From positions 1 through 7,553 of the forward strand of contig JAKAAL010000176.1 of assembly GCA_021802375.1 (NCBI GenBank): a stretch of 7,553 nucleotides of DNA. Reading direction: 5' to 3'. Position 1 is the stretch's first letter, and each line of letters opens with the position of its first letter. This DNA comes from Bacillota bacterium (GTDB taxonomy: Bacteria > Bacillota_E > Sulfobacillia > Sulfobacillales > Sulfobacillaceae). Under the pieces are notes generated by a model. It made no database searches. It was not told the origin of the DNA and saw only the letters and a list, made by a program, of their open reading frames with translations. The translations under genes and the position numbers were made by a program. Shown here piece by piece: positions 1 through 6,167 of the stretch.

Positions 1-728
1 TGAATGATCTCGGGGGGAGCGGCCAGCCAGCCGATGCGTGCGCCAGCTAGGCCATAAAGCTTAGAAAACGTGCGGACCATGACCACGGGCGCGCCCGCCT
101 GGATGTCGTCTTCAATGTGAGCGTAACCTGGGTCATCCACAAATTCGCGGTAGGCTTGATCCACCACGATCACGGCTCGATGGGCGACACGGGTTAAAAA
201 GGTGTCCCAGGCGCGTTGCCGGAAAATTCCGCCGGTGGGATTGTTGGGCGAGCATAGGTAGATCAGAGAGGTGCTCTCATCTACTTGTTCGGCCATCGCG
301 TCAAGGTCCATCTGACCTTTGGAGGTGAGGGCAATGGGCACGCCCCGGCCGCCCATGAGGCTCGCGCCGTAGGCATAGGCGGCAAAACTAGGCTGTGGAT
401 AGAGGACGCGGTCGCCTGGGCGCACATACACGGTGGCGACGAGCCTCAGTAGTTCGTCCGCGCCATTGCCCACCAAGAGGTGATCCTGGGAAAAGCCTGA
501 GTGCTGGACGAGGGCGTTGACCAAGTCTATGGGGATGACCTCGGGATATTGGTGGAGACGCGAAAGCGCGTTCTGAGCTGCTTGCAGCACTGCCGGAGAC
601 GGTCCCCACAGGCTTTCGTTGGAAGCCAGTTTGACAATGTCGTTTAAGCCCAGCTCGCGGGCTACCGCTTCAATCGAACGGCCCGGGGTATACCCGGGCA
701 TTGACAAAACCTCAGTTCGCGGTTGCAC
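1..728 (-). CDS. hisC: Histidinol-phosphate aminotransferase, 5' part (runs off left edge)
   Basis: PLP-dependent class I/II aminotransferase. HisC converts imidazole-acetol phosphate plus glutamate to histidinol phosphate in cytoplasmic histidine synthesis. About 242 residues are visible of a family that is usually about 350-370. Seen, numbered from the GTG at 728: YTPGR near 13-17, LASNES near 34-39, GNGADELL 87-94, SPNNPTGG 160-167, DQAYREF 190-196 and TFSKLYGLAGARIGW 220-234, with K223 as the PLP lysine. The family's usual DEAY is DQAY here. The start is uncertain. An SD matching AGGTGATC (complement of 736-743) serves TTG at 731 or GTG at 728, and that extended N-terminus matches HisC leaders. 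ATG at 701 also has a GAGG 8 nt upstream. Related phosphoserine or aromatic aminotransferases are less likely given the PxYxPG start and the motif set. No neighbouring his gene is visible. Confidence 0.88.
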   Translation of the reverse strand, partial: MQPRTEVLSMPGYTPGRSIEAVARELGLNDIVKLASNESLWGPSPAVLQAAQNALSRLHQYPEVIPIDLVNALVQHSGFSQDHLLVGNGADELLRLVATVYVRPGDRVLYPQPSFAAYAYGASLMGGRGVPIALTSKGQMDLDAMAEQVDESTSLIYLCSPNNPTGGIFRQRAWDTFLTRVAHRAVIVVDQAYREFVDDPGYAHIEDDIQAGAPVVMVRTFSKLYGLAGARIGWLAAPPEII

Positions 729-735
729 CAAGCTT

Positions 736-743
736 GATCACCT
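736..743 (-). promoter_or_regulatory. Ribosome binding site of hisC
   Basis: On the minus strand this reads AGGTGATC, an extended match to the Gram-positive 16S 3' end. It lies 4 nt from TTG (731) and 7 nt from GTG (728). Measured from the AGG core the gaps are 9 and 12 nt. It argues that translation begins upstream of the ATG at 701. Confidence 0.55.
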
Positions 744-769
744 CGCCCAAAGCGTATCCTACGTGAGTC

Positions 770-798
770 AGTCTACCTAGGCTTTGGCCGACACGCAA
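770..798 (-). promoter_or_regulatory. Possible hisC promoter
   Basis: On the minus strand, TTGCGT (793-798) and TAGACT (770-775) are separated by 17 nt, which would give a leader of about 32 nt before the start at 728-731. The match to sigma-A consensus is only partial (3/6 and 4/6). A TATGAT further upstream (about 810) is an alternative -10 without a good -35. Confidence 0.3.
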
Positions 799-862
799 GC
801 TGAAGCCTATCATAGCCGTCCTCATTTCCTGAGAGACGGGGCTCGGAGAGCGCCCAGGGTTT

Positions 863-871
863 TGGTATACT
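863..871 (+). promoter_or_regulatory. Extended -10 promoter of the superoxide dismutase gene
   Basis: TGGTATACT is a TG-n-TATACT extended -10 element (-10 hexamer at 866-871). No good -35 lies 17 nt upstream, which is common for extended -10 promoters. The predicted start point is near 878, giving a leader of about 50 nt to the ATG at 929. Confidence 0.5.
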
Positions 872-915
872 AAAAACTGGATCGTCTACTTACCGTTCCT
901 GTAGGTTTTGGATAT

Positions 916-922
916 AAGGAGG
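916..922 (+). promoter_or_regulatory. Ribosome binding site of sod
   Basis: AAGGAGG, a full consensus SD, lies 6 nt before the ATG at 929. It decides against the in-frame TTG at 908, which lies upstream of the SD. Confidence 0.85.
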
Positions 923-928
923 CTCGAT

Positions 929-1528
929 ATGGCAACCCAGCGAGACGCAAAGGCGCTTAAGGACAGCTGTTTGACGATGAACGGGATTAGCAAGGAGGAA
1001 ATCGATCAGCATTACGGGATCCTCTACAAGGGCTATGTCAACAAGCTCAACGAAATTCGTAGTAAGCTCGGCACCGTCGACTACTCCGCGGCGAACCAGT
1101 CGTACAGCGAGCTTCGTGGATTAAAGACAGAGGAGACCTTTTGTCTCAACGGTACCTTGTTGCACGAATGGTATTTTGACAACTTAGGCGGCAAGGGCGG
1201 CAAGGCGCAGGGCAAGGCCTTAGAACTCATCGAACGGGATTTTGGCTCCTACGACAAGTGGGAGAACGAATTCAAGATGACGGGTCTGGCGGTGCGTGGC
1301 TGGGTGGTGCTGGCCTATGAGATCGACAGTGGCAAGCTCCATAACTTTGGTCAAGATGCGCACAACGTGGGAGTACCGTGGGGAGCTTATCCACTACTCA
1401 TTCTCGACGTTTACGAACACGCCTATGGCATTGACTATGGAGTCAAGCGGGCGCCGTACATAGACGCGTTCATGCGCAATATCGACTGGGACGCAGTGAA
1501 CCAACGCCTGGCCAAGTTCCATCTCTAA
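929..1528 (+). CDS. Superoxide dismutase, Fe/Mn family (divergent)
   Basis: Predicted to dismutate superoxide to hydrogen peroxide and oxygen in the cytoplasm. It has 199 residues. The four metal ligands of the family are all identifiable: H28 (QHYG), H79 (LLHEWYF), D160 and H164 (DVYEHAY). The gateway tyrosine is Y36 (GYVNKLNE). Second-sphere positions look manganese-type: glycine (G75) where iron enzymes carry Gln, and Q142 in GQD. Compared with E. coli SodA/SodB, the ELPxLPY N-terminus is missing, the KHH after the first ligand is LYK, and the usual Trp of DVWEH is Tyr. It therefore belongs to the short, divergent branch with an HYxLYxGYVNK helix. Metal use (Mn, Fe or cambialistic) cannot be fixed from sequence. 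It is monocistronic: own extended -10 promoter, strong SD and a terminator directly after the stop. Confidence 0.9.
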   Translation: MATQRDAKALKDSCLTMNGISKEEIDQHYGILYKGYVNKLNEIRSKLGTVDYSAANQSYSELRGLKTEETFCLNGTLLHEWYFDNLGGKGGKAQGKALELIERDFGSYDKWENEFKMTGLAVRGWVVLAYEIDSGKLHNFGQDAHNVGVPWGAYPLLILDVYEHAYGIDYGVKRAPYIDAFMRNIDWDAVNQRLAKFHL

Positions 1529-1538
1529 AACGTTCGAA

Positions 1539-1578
1539 AAACCAGCGAGGAGGGCCAATCCAGCCTCCTCGCTGGTTT
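1539..1578. terminator. Bidirectional intrinsic terminator between sod and proC
   Basis: A perfect 15-bp stem (1539-1553 with 1564-1578) contains AACCAGCGAGGAGG and has a 10-nt loop. On plus it is followed by TTTATT-like sequence. On minus it ends in TTTTT just beyond the stem, so it can stop both convergent transcripts. The proC stop codon (1577-1579) overlaps the end of the stem. Confidence 0.88.
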
Positions 1579-2380
1579 ATTGGTCGGCCAATTCGGCTGC
1601 TTTTGTCCTCGCTTGCAAAATAGCCTGGTGGAGGTTTTCTCCAACCTGGGTGCGTCGAAGTAGGTCTAGCGCGGCTTCGGTGGTGCCACCCTTGGAGGCT
1701 ACCCAAGCGGTTAGTTCCGATAAAGAAACGTCGGGATTGCTCCCTGCCACTTCCGCCGCGCCGCGTACCGTATGTACGGCGAGCTCGCGGGCCATCGGGC
1801 CCGGTAGGCCCATGGCCTGGCCGGCATCGATCAGGGCTTGCAAGAGTAGATACACGTAGGCGGGTCCGCTGCCTGAAATGGCTGTGGCGGCATCGATGAG
1901 TGCTTCCTTAATGACCACCACGCGACCGAGCTGTTCCAGCGCCTGCCTCATCCAGGGCCAGGCGGGGTGGCCTAGATCCTCTGACTCGACCACTACGGTC
2001 GTGCCCAAGCCCGTGGCTACGGCGACGTTGGGCATGGCTCGCACGATCGCATAGCCGGGAAGGGCAGCCTTCAAGGAGCTTATCGGGATTCCGGCAAGCA
2101 CGGATACGATCAAACTATGGGAAGGGGCATAGGCGTGAATTTGCTGGAGCGCGCGCGCCCTATCTTTGGGTTTGACGGCCAACAAGACGACGCAGGCGTC
2201 GGTCAGCACTTCGGGATCCAAGGTCGGGGCGATAAGGTCTTTATGCCAGCCCCGTTCGCGATAGGCTTCCGATCGAGCAAGGACGGAAAGTTTCATATGG
2301 AGTGGCTCCAGGTAGGGCGTCCAGCCTACCATAAAGCTTTTAGTGAGGTTGCCTGCCCCAATGGCAACGAGATGTTTCAT
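1577..2380 (-). CDS. proC: Pyrroline-5-carboxylate reductase
   Basis: Reduces 1-pyrroline-5-carboxylate to L-proline with NAD(P)H, the last step of proline synthesis, in the cytoplasm. It has 267 residues, a normal family length. Seen: Rossmann start IGAGN (7-11), LLAVKPK (66-72), VRAMPNV (113-119), the P5CR signature with ATAISGSGPAYVY (165-177) in the dimerisation domain, and ASKGGTTEA (228-236). The last segment has Lys where many homologues have Pro (SPGGTT). The ATG at 2380 is preceded on the minus strand by an AGAGG-type SD at about 10 nt, and a good promoter lies 58-86 bp upstream. It is transcribed alone toward the shared terminator. No other proline gene (proA/proB) is in view. Confidence 0.95.
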   Translation of the reverse strand: MKHLVAIGAGNLTKSFMVGWTPYLEPLHMKLSVLARSEAYRERGWHKDLIAPTLDPEVLTDACVVLLAVKPKDRARALQQIHAYAPSHSLIVSVLAGIPISSLKAALPGYAIVRAMPNVAVATGLGTTVVVESEDLGHPAWPWMRQALEQLGRVVVIKEALIDAATAISGSGPAYVYLLLQALIDAGQAMGLPGPMARELAVHTVRGAAEVAGSNPDVSLSELTAWVASKGGTTEAALDLLRRTQVGENLHQAILQARTKAAELADQ

Positions 2381-2437
2381 TTGCCTACGGCCTCTCTTTC
2401 ATCAATTGCTTCACTCTATCAGCGAGCCCATAGAGGC

Positions 2438-2466
2438 AGTGTAGACGGGTCTGCCTAGGCCGTCAA
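2438..2466 (-). promoter_or_regulatory. proC promoter
   Basis: On the minus strand, TTGACG (2461-2466) and TACACT (2438-2443) are separated by exactly 17 nt, close to the sigma-A consensus (5/6 and 4/6). Transcription would start near 2431, with a leader of about 50 nt to the proC ATG. Confidence 0.7.
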
Positions 2467-2491
2467 TTCCGTTCCCTCGAGCATGGACGCG

Positions 2492-2520
2492 TTGCCTTTA
2501 CAGCCCGTCCTTGGTAGCAT
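2492..2520 (+). promoter_or_regulatory. Possible metX promoter giving a near-leaderless mRNA
   Basis: TTGCCT (2492-2497) and TAGCAT (2515-2520) are spaced by 17 nt (4/6 and 4/6 matches). Transcription would begin about 2526-2528, 2-4 nt before the metX ATG at 2530. There is no clear SD before that ATG, which agrees with leaderless initiation but does not prove it. Confidence 0.35.
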
Positions 2521-2529
2521 GAGAACACG

Positions 2530-3651
2530 ATGAAAATCAGCGACGTCTATCCTGATCGTATCATGCCTTGGCAGCGGGAGGTAGGATTTCCTTGGCCAGG
2601 CCTGCGGTTTGCGCTCTTCGATGATCCATTGCGATTAGACGAGGGTAGCGCCTTGGACCCGTGGGTGTTGGCCTTTGAGGAGTGGGGAATTCGGGGGCGA
2701 GGTCCTACCGTGATGGTCTTGCATGCGTTGACCGGGGATAGCCACGTGGCCGCTTCCACGCCAGACGATCACGCGGCCTGGTGGTCCGGCGTGGTAGGGC
2801 CGGGTAAAGCCATTGACCCAGACCACTATCACGTTGTCTCCGCCAATGTGCTGGGCGGCGCGATGGGCAGCTTAGGACCGGCGAGTACCCACGCCGATGG
2901 CAGGCCATGGGGCAGTCGTTTCCCGAGGCTCTCGCTAAACGATATGGTTCGCGCACTGCACCGCTTGGTGGAGGAGTTGGACCTGGGCCCGGTGGTCTTG
3001 ATTGGAGGGTCCATGGGAGGCATGATGGCTTTGGCCTACGCCCTAGAGTTCGGCATGAACGTCCGCGGGGTGATGGCGATTGGGTCTCCCATTTGCCACG
3101 GTCCCTGGGCCATCGCCTATCATACGGTAAGCCGCACGGCCATTCGCCAGGACCCTGGCTTTTTAGGAGGCGACTACTATGATAAGCGCGGTCCTAAGCA
3201 AGGCCTAGCCTTGGCTCGGATGGCGGACATGATCTCTTACCAAAGCCCTGAAGCCATGGCCAGGAAATTTGGCCGCAGCTATCAACCCGACCGTCCACAG
3301 GAATTTCGCGTGAGTTCATACTTGCGCCATCAAGGCGATAAGCTGGTTCGCCGCTTCGATGCCAATACCTATCTCGGACTTAGCCAGGCCCTCGATCAAG
3401 AAGATCTGCGCCACCGCGACTGGTCGGCCATGACTTCTGTGCCGACGACCCTGGTGGGTATCTCTAGTGACATGCTTTACCTGCCCGAAGAGATACGAGG
3501 TGACGTCGATTGGCTGCAAGTTCAGGGAGTACCGGCACGCTATCGCTTGTTACAAAGTTCCTATGGTCATGATTCCTTTTTAGTGGATCAGGCTGGCATG
3601 GGCGCGATTGTCCACGATTTTTTGTGGGACCTCTGGCAAAGCGCGACATAA
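2530..3651 (+). CDS. metX: Homoserine O-acyltransferase (MetX type, alpha/beta hydrolase)
   Basis: MetX enzymes transfer an acyl group, usually acetyl from acetyl-CoA, to the hydroxyl of homoserine, the first committed step of methionine synthesis in the cytoplasm. It has 373 residues, the usual size. Seen: VLHALTGDSHVA (63-74), WWSGVVGPGKAID (84-96), ANVLGG (105-110), nucleophile elbow GGSMGG with S161, GGDYYDKRGPKQGLALARM (213-231), SYLRHQGDKLVRRFDANTYL (263-282), acid D314 (ISSDMLYLP) and H347 (SYGHDSFLVD). The loop after NVLGG is AMGSLGP instead of the usual CxGTTGP. The N-terminus (PWQREVGFPWPGLRFALFDD) also departs from the common form. The acyl donor (acetyl or succinyl) cannot be settled, and serine acylation is possible in this family. 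No SD is evident before the ATG. Its stop is 42 bp before the next gene with no terminator, suggesting co-transcription. Confidence 0.88.
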   Translation: MKISDVYPDRIMPWQREVGFPWPGLRFALFDDPLRLDEGSALDPWVLAFEEWGIRGRGPTVMVLHALTGDSHVAASTPDDHAAWWSGVVGPGKAIDPDHYHVVSANVLGGAMGSLGPASTHADGRPWGSRFPRLSLNDMVRALHRLVEELDLGPVVLIGGSMGGMMALAYALEFGMNVRGVMAIGSPICHGPWAIAYHTVSRTAIRQDPGFLGGDYYDKRGPKQGLALARMADMISYQSPEAMARKFGRSYQPDRPQEFRVSSYLRHQGDKLVRRFDANTYLGLSQALDQEDLRHRDWSAMTSVPTTLVGISSDMLYLPEEIRGDVDWLQVQGVPARYRLLQSSYGHDSFLVDQAGMGAIVHDFLWDLWQSAT

Positions 3652-3680
3652 AGTTCCACCCCTTCCGCAATACTAACGGC

Positions 3681-3685
3681 GGAGG
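3681..3685 (+). promoter_or_regulatory. Ribosome binding site of the pyruvate-oxidase-like gene
   Basis: GGAGG lies 8 nt before the GTG at 3694. The in-frame GTG at 3685 overlaps this SD and so is not the likely start. Confidence 0.75.
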
Positions 3686-3693
3686 TGAGGCGG

Positions 3694-5373
3694 GTGGCCA
3701 AAACGGCGGCCGAAGTCTTATGGGATACGTTGGTAGAACATGGGGTGGAGTACGTCTTTGGCATTCCGGGAGATTCTATCGATCCGCTCCTAGATTCCCT
3801 CAGGCGAGACCGCCGCATTCGCTTTATCCAAGTGCGTCATGAAGAGGCGGGGGCCTTCATGGCTTCGGCCTATGCCAAGAAGACCGGGCGCTTGGGGGTG
3901 TGCATGGGTACGGCAGGGCCCGGGGCCATTCACCTTTTAAATGGGCTCTATGATGCCAAGATGGATCACGCTCCGGTGCTTGCGCTGACCGGTCAGGTGG
4001 GTCTTCCCTATATTGGAACCGACTATTTTCAGGAAGTGGACTTGATTCATCTGTTTGAGGACGTGGCGGTGTACGACTATCAAGTGGCCGATGCCAGCCA
4101 GGTGGCCACGATGGTCGCACAGGCCTGCCGGACGGCGGTGGCCAAACGCGGGGTCGCACACCTTAGTTTTCCCTTTGAGGTACCCTCGCAAAGGGTTCAC
4201 ACGCCAGCGGTCAGTTATGCGGTAGTACGGCGAGACATGGAGAGCGTGCCTACCACGGCCTTCTTGGCTGAGGCTAGCAAACGAATTGACAGCGCCCAGC
4301 GCCCAGTGATTTTGGCGGGCAAGGGGGCTCGTTCATCGCGAGCGGCCGTGCTGGCGCTGGCGGAGAAGGGGTCCATCCCCGTGGTCAACACCCTTCCCGG
4401 CAAAGGGGTCATTGCCGATGAGCATCCCCTGGCTCTCGGAGGGCTTGGCCTTTTGGGAGCGAAACCCGCGCATACGGCCATGGAGCATGCCGATCTCTGC
4501 ATCATGATAGGCACCTCCTATCCCTATTTGGAATTTCTGCCTAAAGGCGCCCAGGTGATTCAGATTGACTGGGAAGCGAGTCAAATTGGCAAGCGATATC
4601 CGGTGGACGTGGGTTTAGTGGGGAGTGCGGATCCGACGCTGAGGCTTTTGGCTAAAGCCATTCAAGCGCGTCCTAAAGATGCTTGGGCGGACAAACTCCA
4701 TGCCGAACGCCTTCGCTGGTTCCAATGGATCGATGAACAGGCCAAGGCGCGAGTGCACACGGGCCACGGCGTACACCCCCAGTGGGTGGCAGACCGCCTT
4801 TCGCACGTCGTCGATCAAGATGCCAATATCGCTATTGACGTGGGCAATTCGCTCGTATGGATGGCCCGCAACTTTCGCATTCGCGACCACGGTTGGCTCG
4901 TCTCGTCGTGGCTGGGATCAATGGGATTTGGAATGCCCGCGGCGATAGCGGCCAAGCTGGCCGAGCCTGGACGACAATCGATCGCCGCCGTGGGCGACGG
5001 GGGTTTTGCCATGCTCATGGCGGATTTTGTCACCGCCATCAAATATGATGCCCCGATTGTGGTCGTCGTGTTTAACAACCAACGCCTAGGCATGATTAAG
5101 TTTGAACAAGAAGTGCACGGCTTGCCGGAGTTTGGCACGCACCTGTGGAACCCCGACTTTGCCAGCTTTGCCGAAAATTCGGGAGGCAAGGGTTTTCGAG
5201 TGGATCGCGCAGAGGAGGTTGAAGACGCGCTACGACAGGCCATTGCCTCGCGATCGCCAAGCGTGGTCGACATTGCCACCGACCCCGACGAAAAGCCGAT
5301 GCCACCGCGAATTTCGTTTGCCCAAGCCCGAGGCTACGCGGAGGCTATCTTCCGTGAGACATTCGGACACTAG
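3694..5373 (+). CDS. ThDP-dependent pyruvate oxidase-like enzyme (PoxB/YdaP type)
   Basis: Member of the thiamine-diphosphate enzyme family of pyruvate oxidases, acetolactate synthases and relatives. The closest resemblance by eye is to PoxB/YdaP, which decarboxylate pyruvate oxidatively to acetate using ThDP and FAD. It has 559 residues in three domains: PYR (about 1-165), with VFGIPGDSIDPLLDSL and catalytic Glu E50 or E51 in QVRHEEAGAFM; a central FAD-type domain (about 185-325); and the PP domain (about 365-535), with GDGGFAMLMADF (435-446) to VFNN (459-462), the ThDP/Mg motif with D436 and N462. PoxB-like segments include GPGAIHLLNGLYDAK (76-90) and YFQEVD (111-116). It ends at RETFGH, shortly after the PP domain, and lacks the amphipathic membrane-binding C-terminus of E. 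coli PoxB, so the electron acceptor (quinone or oxygen) is unclear. The GTG start is chosen by its SD. A ThDP decarboxylase of other specificity remains possible. It probably shares a transcript with metX. Confidence 0.82.
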   Translation: MAKTAAEVLWDTLVEHGVEYVFGIPGDSIDPLLDSLRRDRRIRFIQVRHEEAGAFMASAYAKKTGRLGVCMGTAGPGAIHLLNGLYDAKMDHAPVLALTGQVGLPYIGTDYFQEVDLIHLFEDVAVYDYQVADASQVATMVAQACRTAVAKRGVAHLSFPFEVPSQRVHTPAVSYAVVRRDMESVPTTAFLAEASKRIDSAQRPVILAGKGARSSRAAVLALAEKGSIPVVNTLPGKGVIADEHPLALGGLGLLGAKPAHTAMEHADLCIMIGTSYPYLEFLPKGAQVIQIDWEASQIGKRYPVDVGLVGSADPTLRLLAKAIQARPKDAWADKLHAERLRWFQWIDEQAKARVHTGHGVHPQWVADRLSHVVDQDANIAIDVGNSLVWMARNFRIRDHGWLVSSWLGSMGFGMPAAIAAKLAEPGRQSIAAVGDGGFAMLMADFVTAIKYDAPIVVVVFNNQRLGMIKFEQEVHGLPEFGTHLWNPDFASFAENSGGKGFRVDRAEEVEDALRQAIASRSPSVVDIATDPDEKPMPPRISFAQARGYAEAIFRETFGH

Positions 5374-5640
5374 ACACCGACGGTGGCACGTCACGACCGT
5401 CCATGGGCAATTTGGAGCGGACCGACTCGATTGGTTAGGCCGTTCCTTGCGCTTGAGTTGGCGTAGTGCCACGGGAGTCACACAACGGCTGATTCCTCGC
5501 TCCGGACTGGTCCGTGTCGAGGCGATTCAGACGATCCGGCCAGTGCGGCGGCGACAAGCGCATGACGAACAAAGAGGACATTGGCCAGGTTATGCCGAAT
5601 GGAGGTGCTATCACGAGAGCAGTGGGTGGAGGGATCGACA
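5354..5640 (+). other. Possible small coding region downstream of the oxidase, without its own stop
   Basis: A GTG at 5354 has a textbook GGAGG (5340-5344) 9 nt upstream, inside the end of the oxidase gene, and overlaps that gene by 20 bp as in translationally coupled genes. The product would begin MRHSDTRHRRWHVTTVHGQF. Residues about 11-60 alternate short hydrophobic and polar stretches (VTTVHGQF, SLRLSW, QRLIPRSGLVRVEAI), as small beta-barrel (Sm-like or SH3-like) proteins do; this fold is a guess. The frame has no stop until 6046 and would overlap most of the GNAT gene out of frame, where its product turns arginine-rich and looks like noise. Either only the first about 70-95 residues were once a gene, broken by a frameshift, or the signal is chance. 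Confidence 0.3.
5628..5633 (+). promoter_or_regulatory. Ribosome binding site of the GNAT gene
   Basis: GGAGGG lies 6 nt before the ATG at 5640. Upstream in-frame starts at 5514 (GTG) and 5562 (ATG) have no comparable SD. Confidence 0.65.
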
Positions 5641-6167
5641 TGAATGCCGATATGACCAGCGTGGACCGCGGTTGGATGATTCGAAGAGCGCGGCCCGCCG
5701 ACGCCGTGCAATTGCTCAATATTTTGGACGTCGTAGGCGCCGAGGGCAAATACATCGCCAACGACGCTGCATCCTGGAACGTTGCCGACCAGCGTCGAAT
5801 ACTCGAAGGCATGGTCGACCATGCCCAACGCATTTTGGTCGGCGACTACTTTGGGGCGGTCGTCGGCTCTCTCGAGGTGGTCCGCGGCGGGTTGGCCAAG
5901 AACGCCCATACGGGCACCGTGGCCATGGCCATTTTACCCTCATATCGAGGGCTTGGCATCGGTACCGGCCTGCTCCAAGAAGCTCACCGCTGGGCAGCGG
6001 ACGTGGGCATAGAAAAGATGTGCCTGTCCGTGTTTTCCAGCAATGAAGGCGCGATTCGCCTCTATCGCAAAGCGGGTTACCAATTGGAAGGCATTCGCGT
6101 GGGGCAATTCCGTGTGCAGGGAGAATTGGTTGACGAACTGCTGATGGCCTGTTTTCTCAATCGTTGA
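5640..6167 (+). CDS. GNAT-family N-acetyltransferase
   Basis: Predicted acetyl-CoA-dependent acetyltransferase of 175 residues. Substrate unknown. Seen: an N-terminal strand and helix IRRARPADAVQLLNIL (14-29); a central strand DYFGAVVGSLEVV (69-81); motif A, TVAMAILPSYRGLGIGTGLL (93-112), with the pyrophosphate-binding pattern R103-G-L-G-I-G; and motif B, CLSVFSSNEGAIRLYRKAGY (128-147), with the asparagine and tyrosine typical of the family. The end, GQFRVQGELVDELLMACFL, resembles RimI/phosphinothricin-type GNATs that act on small amines or protein N-termini. Whether it is protein-directed or acts on a metabolite cannot be told. The start at 5640 is chosen by its SD; an upstream start at 5562 or 5514 would add a glycine-rich extension unlike a GNAT. 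It follows the oxidase by 266 bp with no clear terminator. Its end overlaps the convergent neighbour by 11 bp. Confidence 0.88.
   Translation: MNADMTSVDRGWMIRRARPADAVQLLNILDVVGAEGKYIANDAASWNVADQRRILEGMVDHAQRILVGDYFGAVVGSLEVVRGGLAKNAHTGTVAMAILPSYRGLGIGTGLLQEAHRWAADVGIEKMCLSVFSSNEGAIRLYRKAGYQLEGIRVGQFRVQGELVDELLMACFLNR

Noticed and set aside
3652..3680. Terminator between metX and the oxidase gene
   Set aside because: Only a 4-bp CCGC/GCGG pairing is present, with no T-run.
4815..5279. Minus-strand open frame of 154 codons
   Set aside because: It is antisense to the ThDP-binding domain of the oxidase, has no SD or recognisable motifs, and is a typical shadow in GC-rich DNA.
5495..5522. Hairpin CCTCG..CGAGG with inner CGGA/TCCG as terminator after the oxidase
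   Set aside because: The stem is interrupted and no T-run follows on either strand.
5514..5639. Longer N-terminus for the GNAT protein (GTG 5514 or ATG 5562)
   Set aside because: No SD precedes these starts, and the added glycine-rich residues do not fit a GNAT; ATG 5640 has GGAGGG at 6 nt.
5478..5909. Minus-strand open frame of 143 codons opposite the GNAT gene
   Set aside because: No motif or RBS is seen, and the opposite strand carries clear GNAT motifs.
5102..6046. Long plus-strand open frame of 314 codons
   Set aside because: It overlaps the oxidase end and the GNAT gene out of frame, and its product is arginine-rich outside 5354-5560; only the SD-preceded middle part was kept as a weak candidate.
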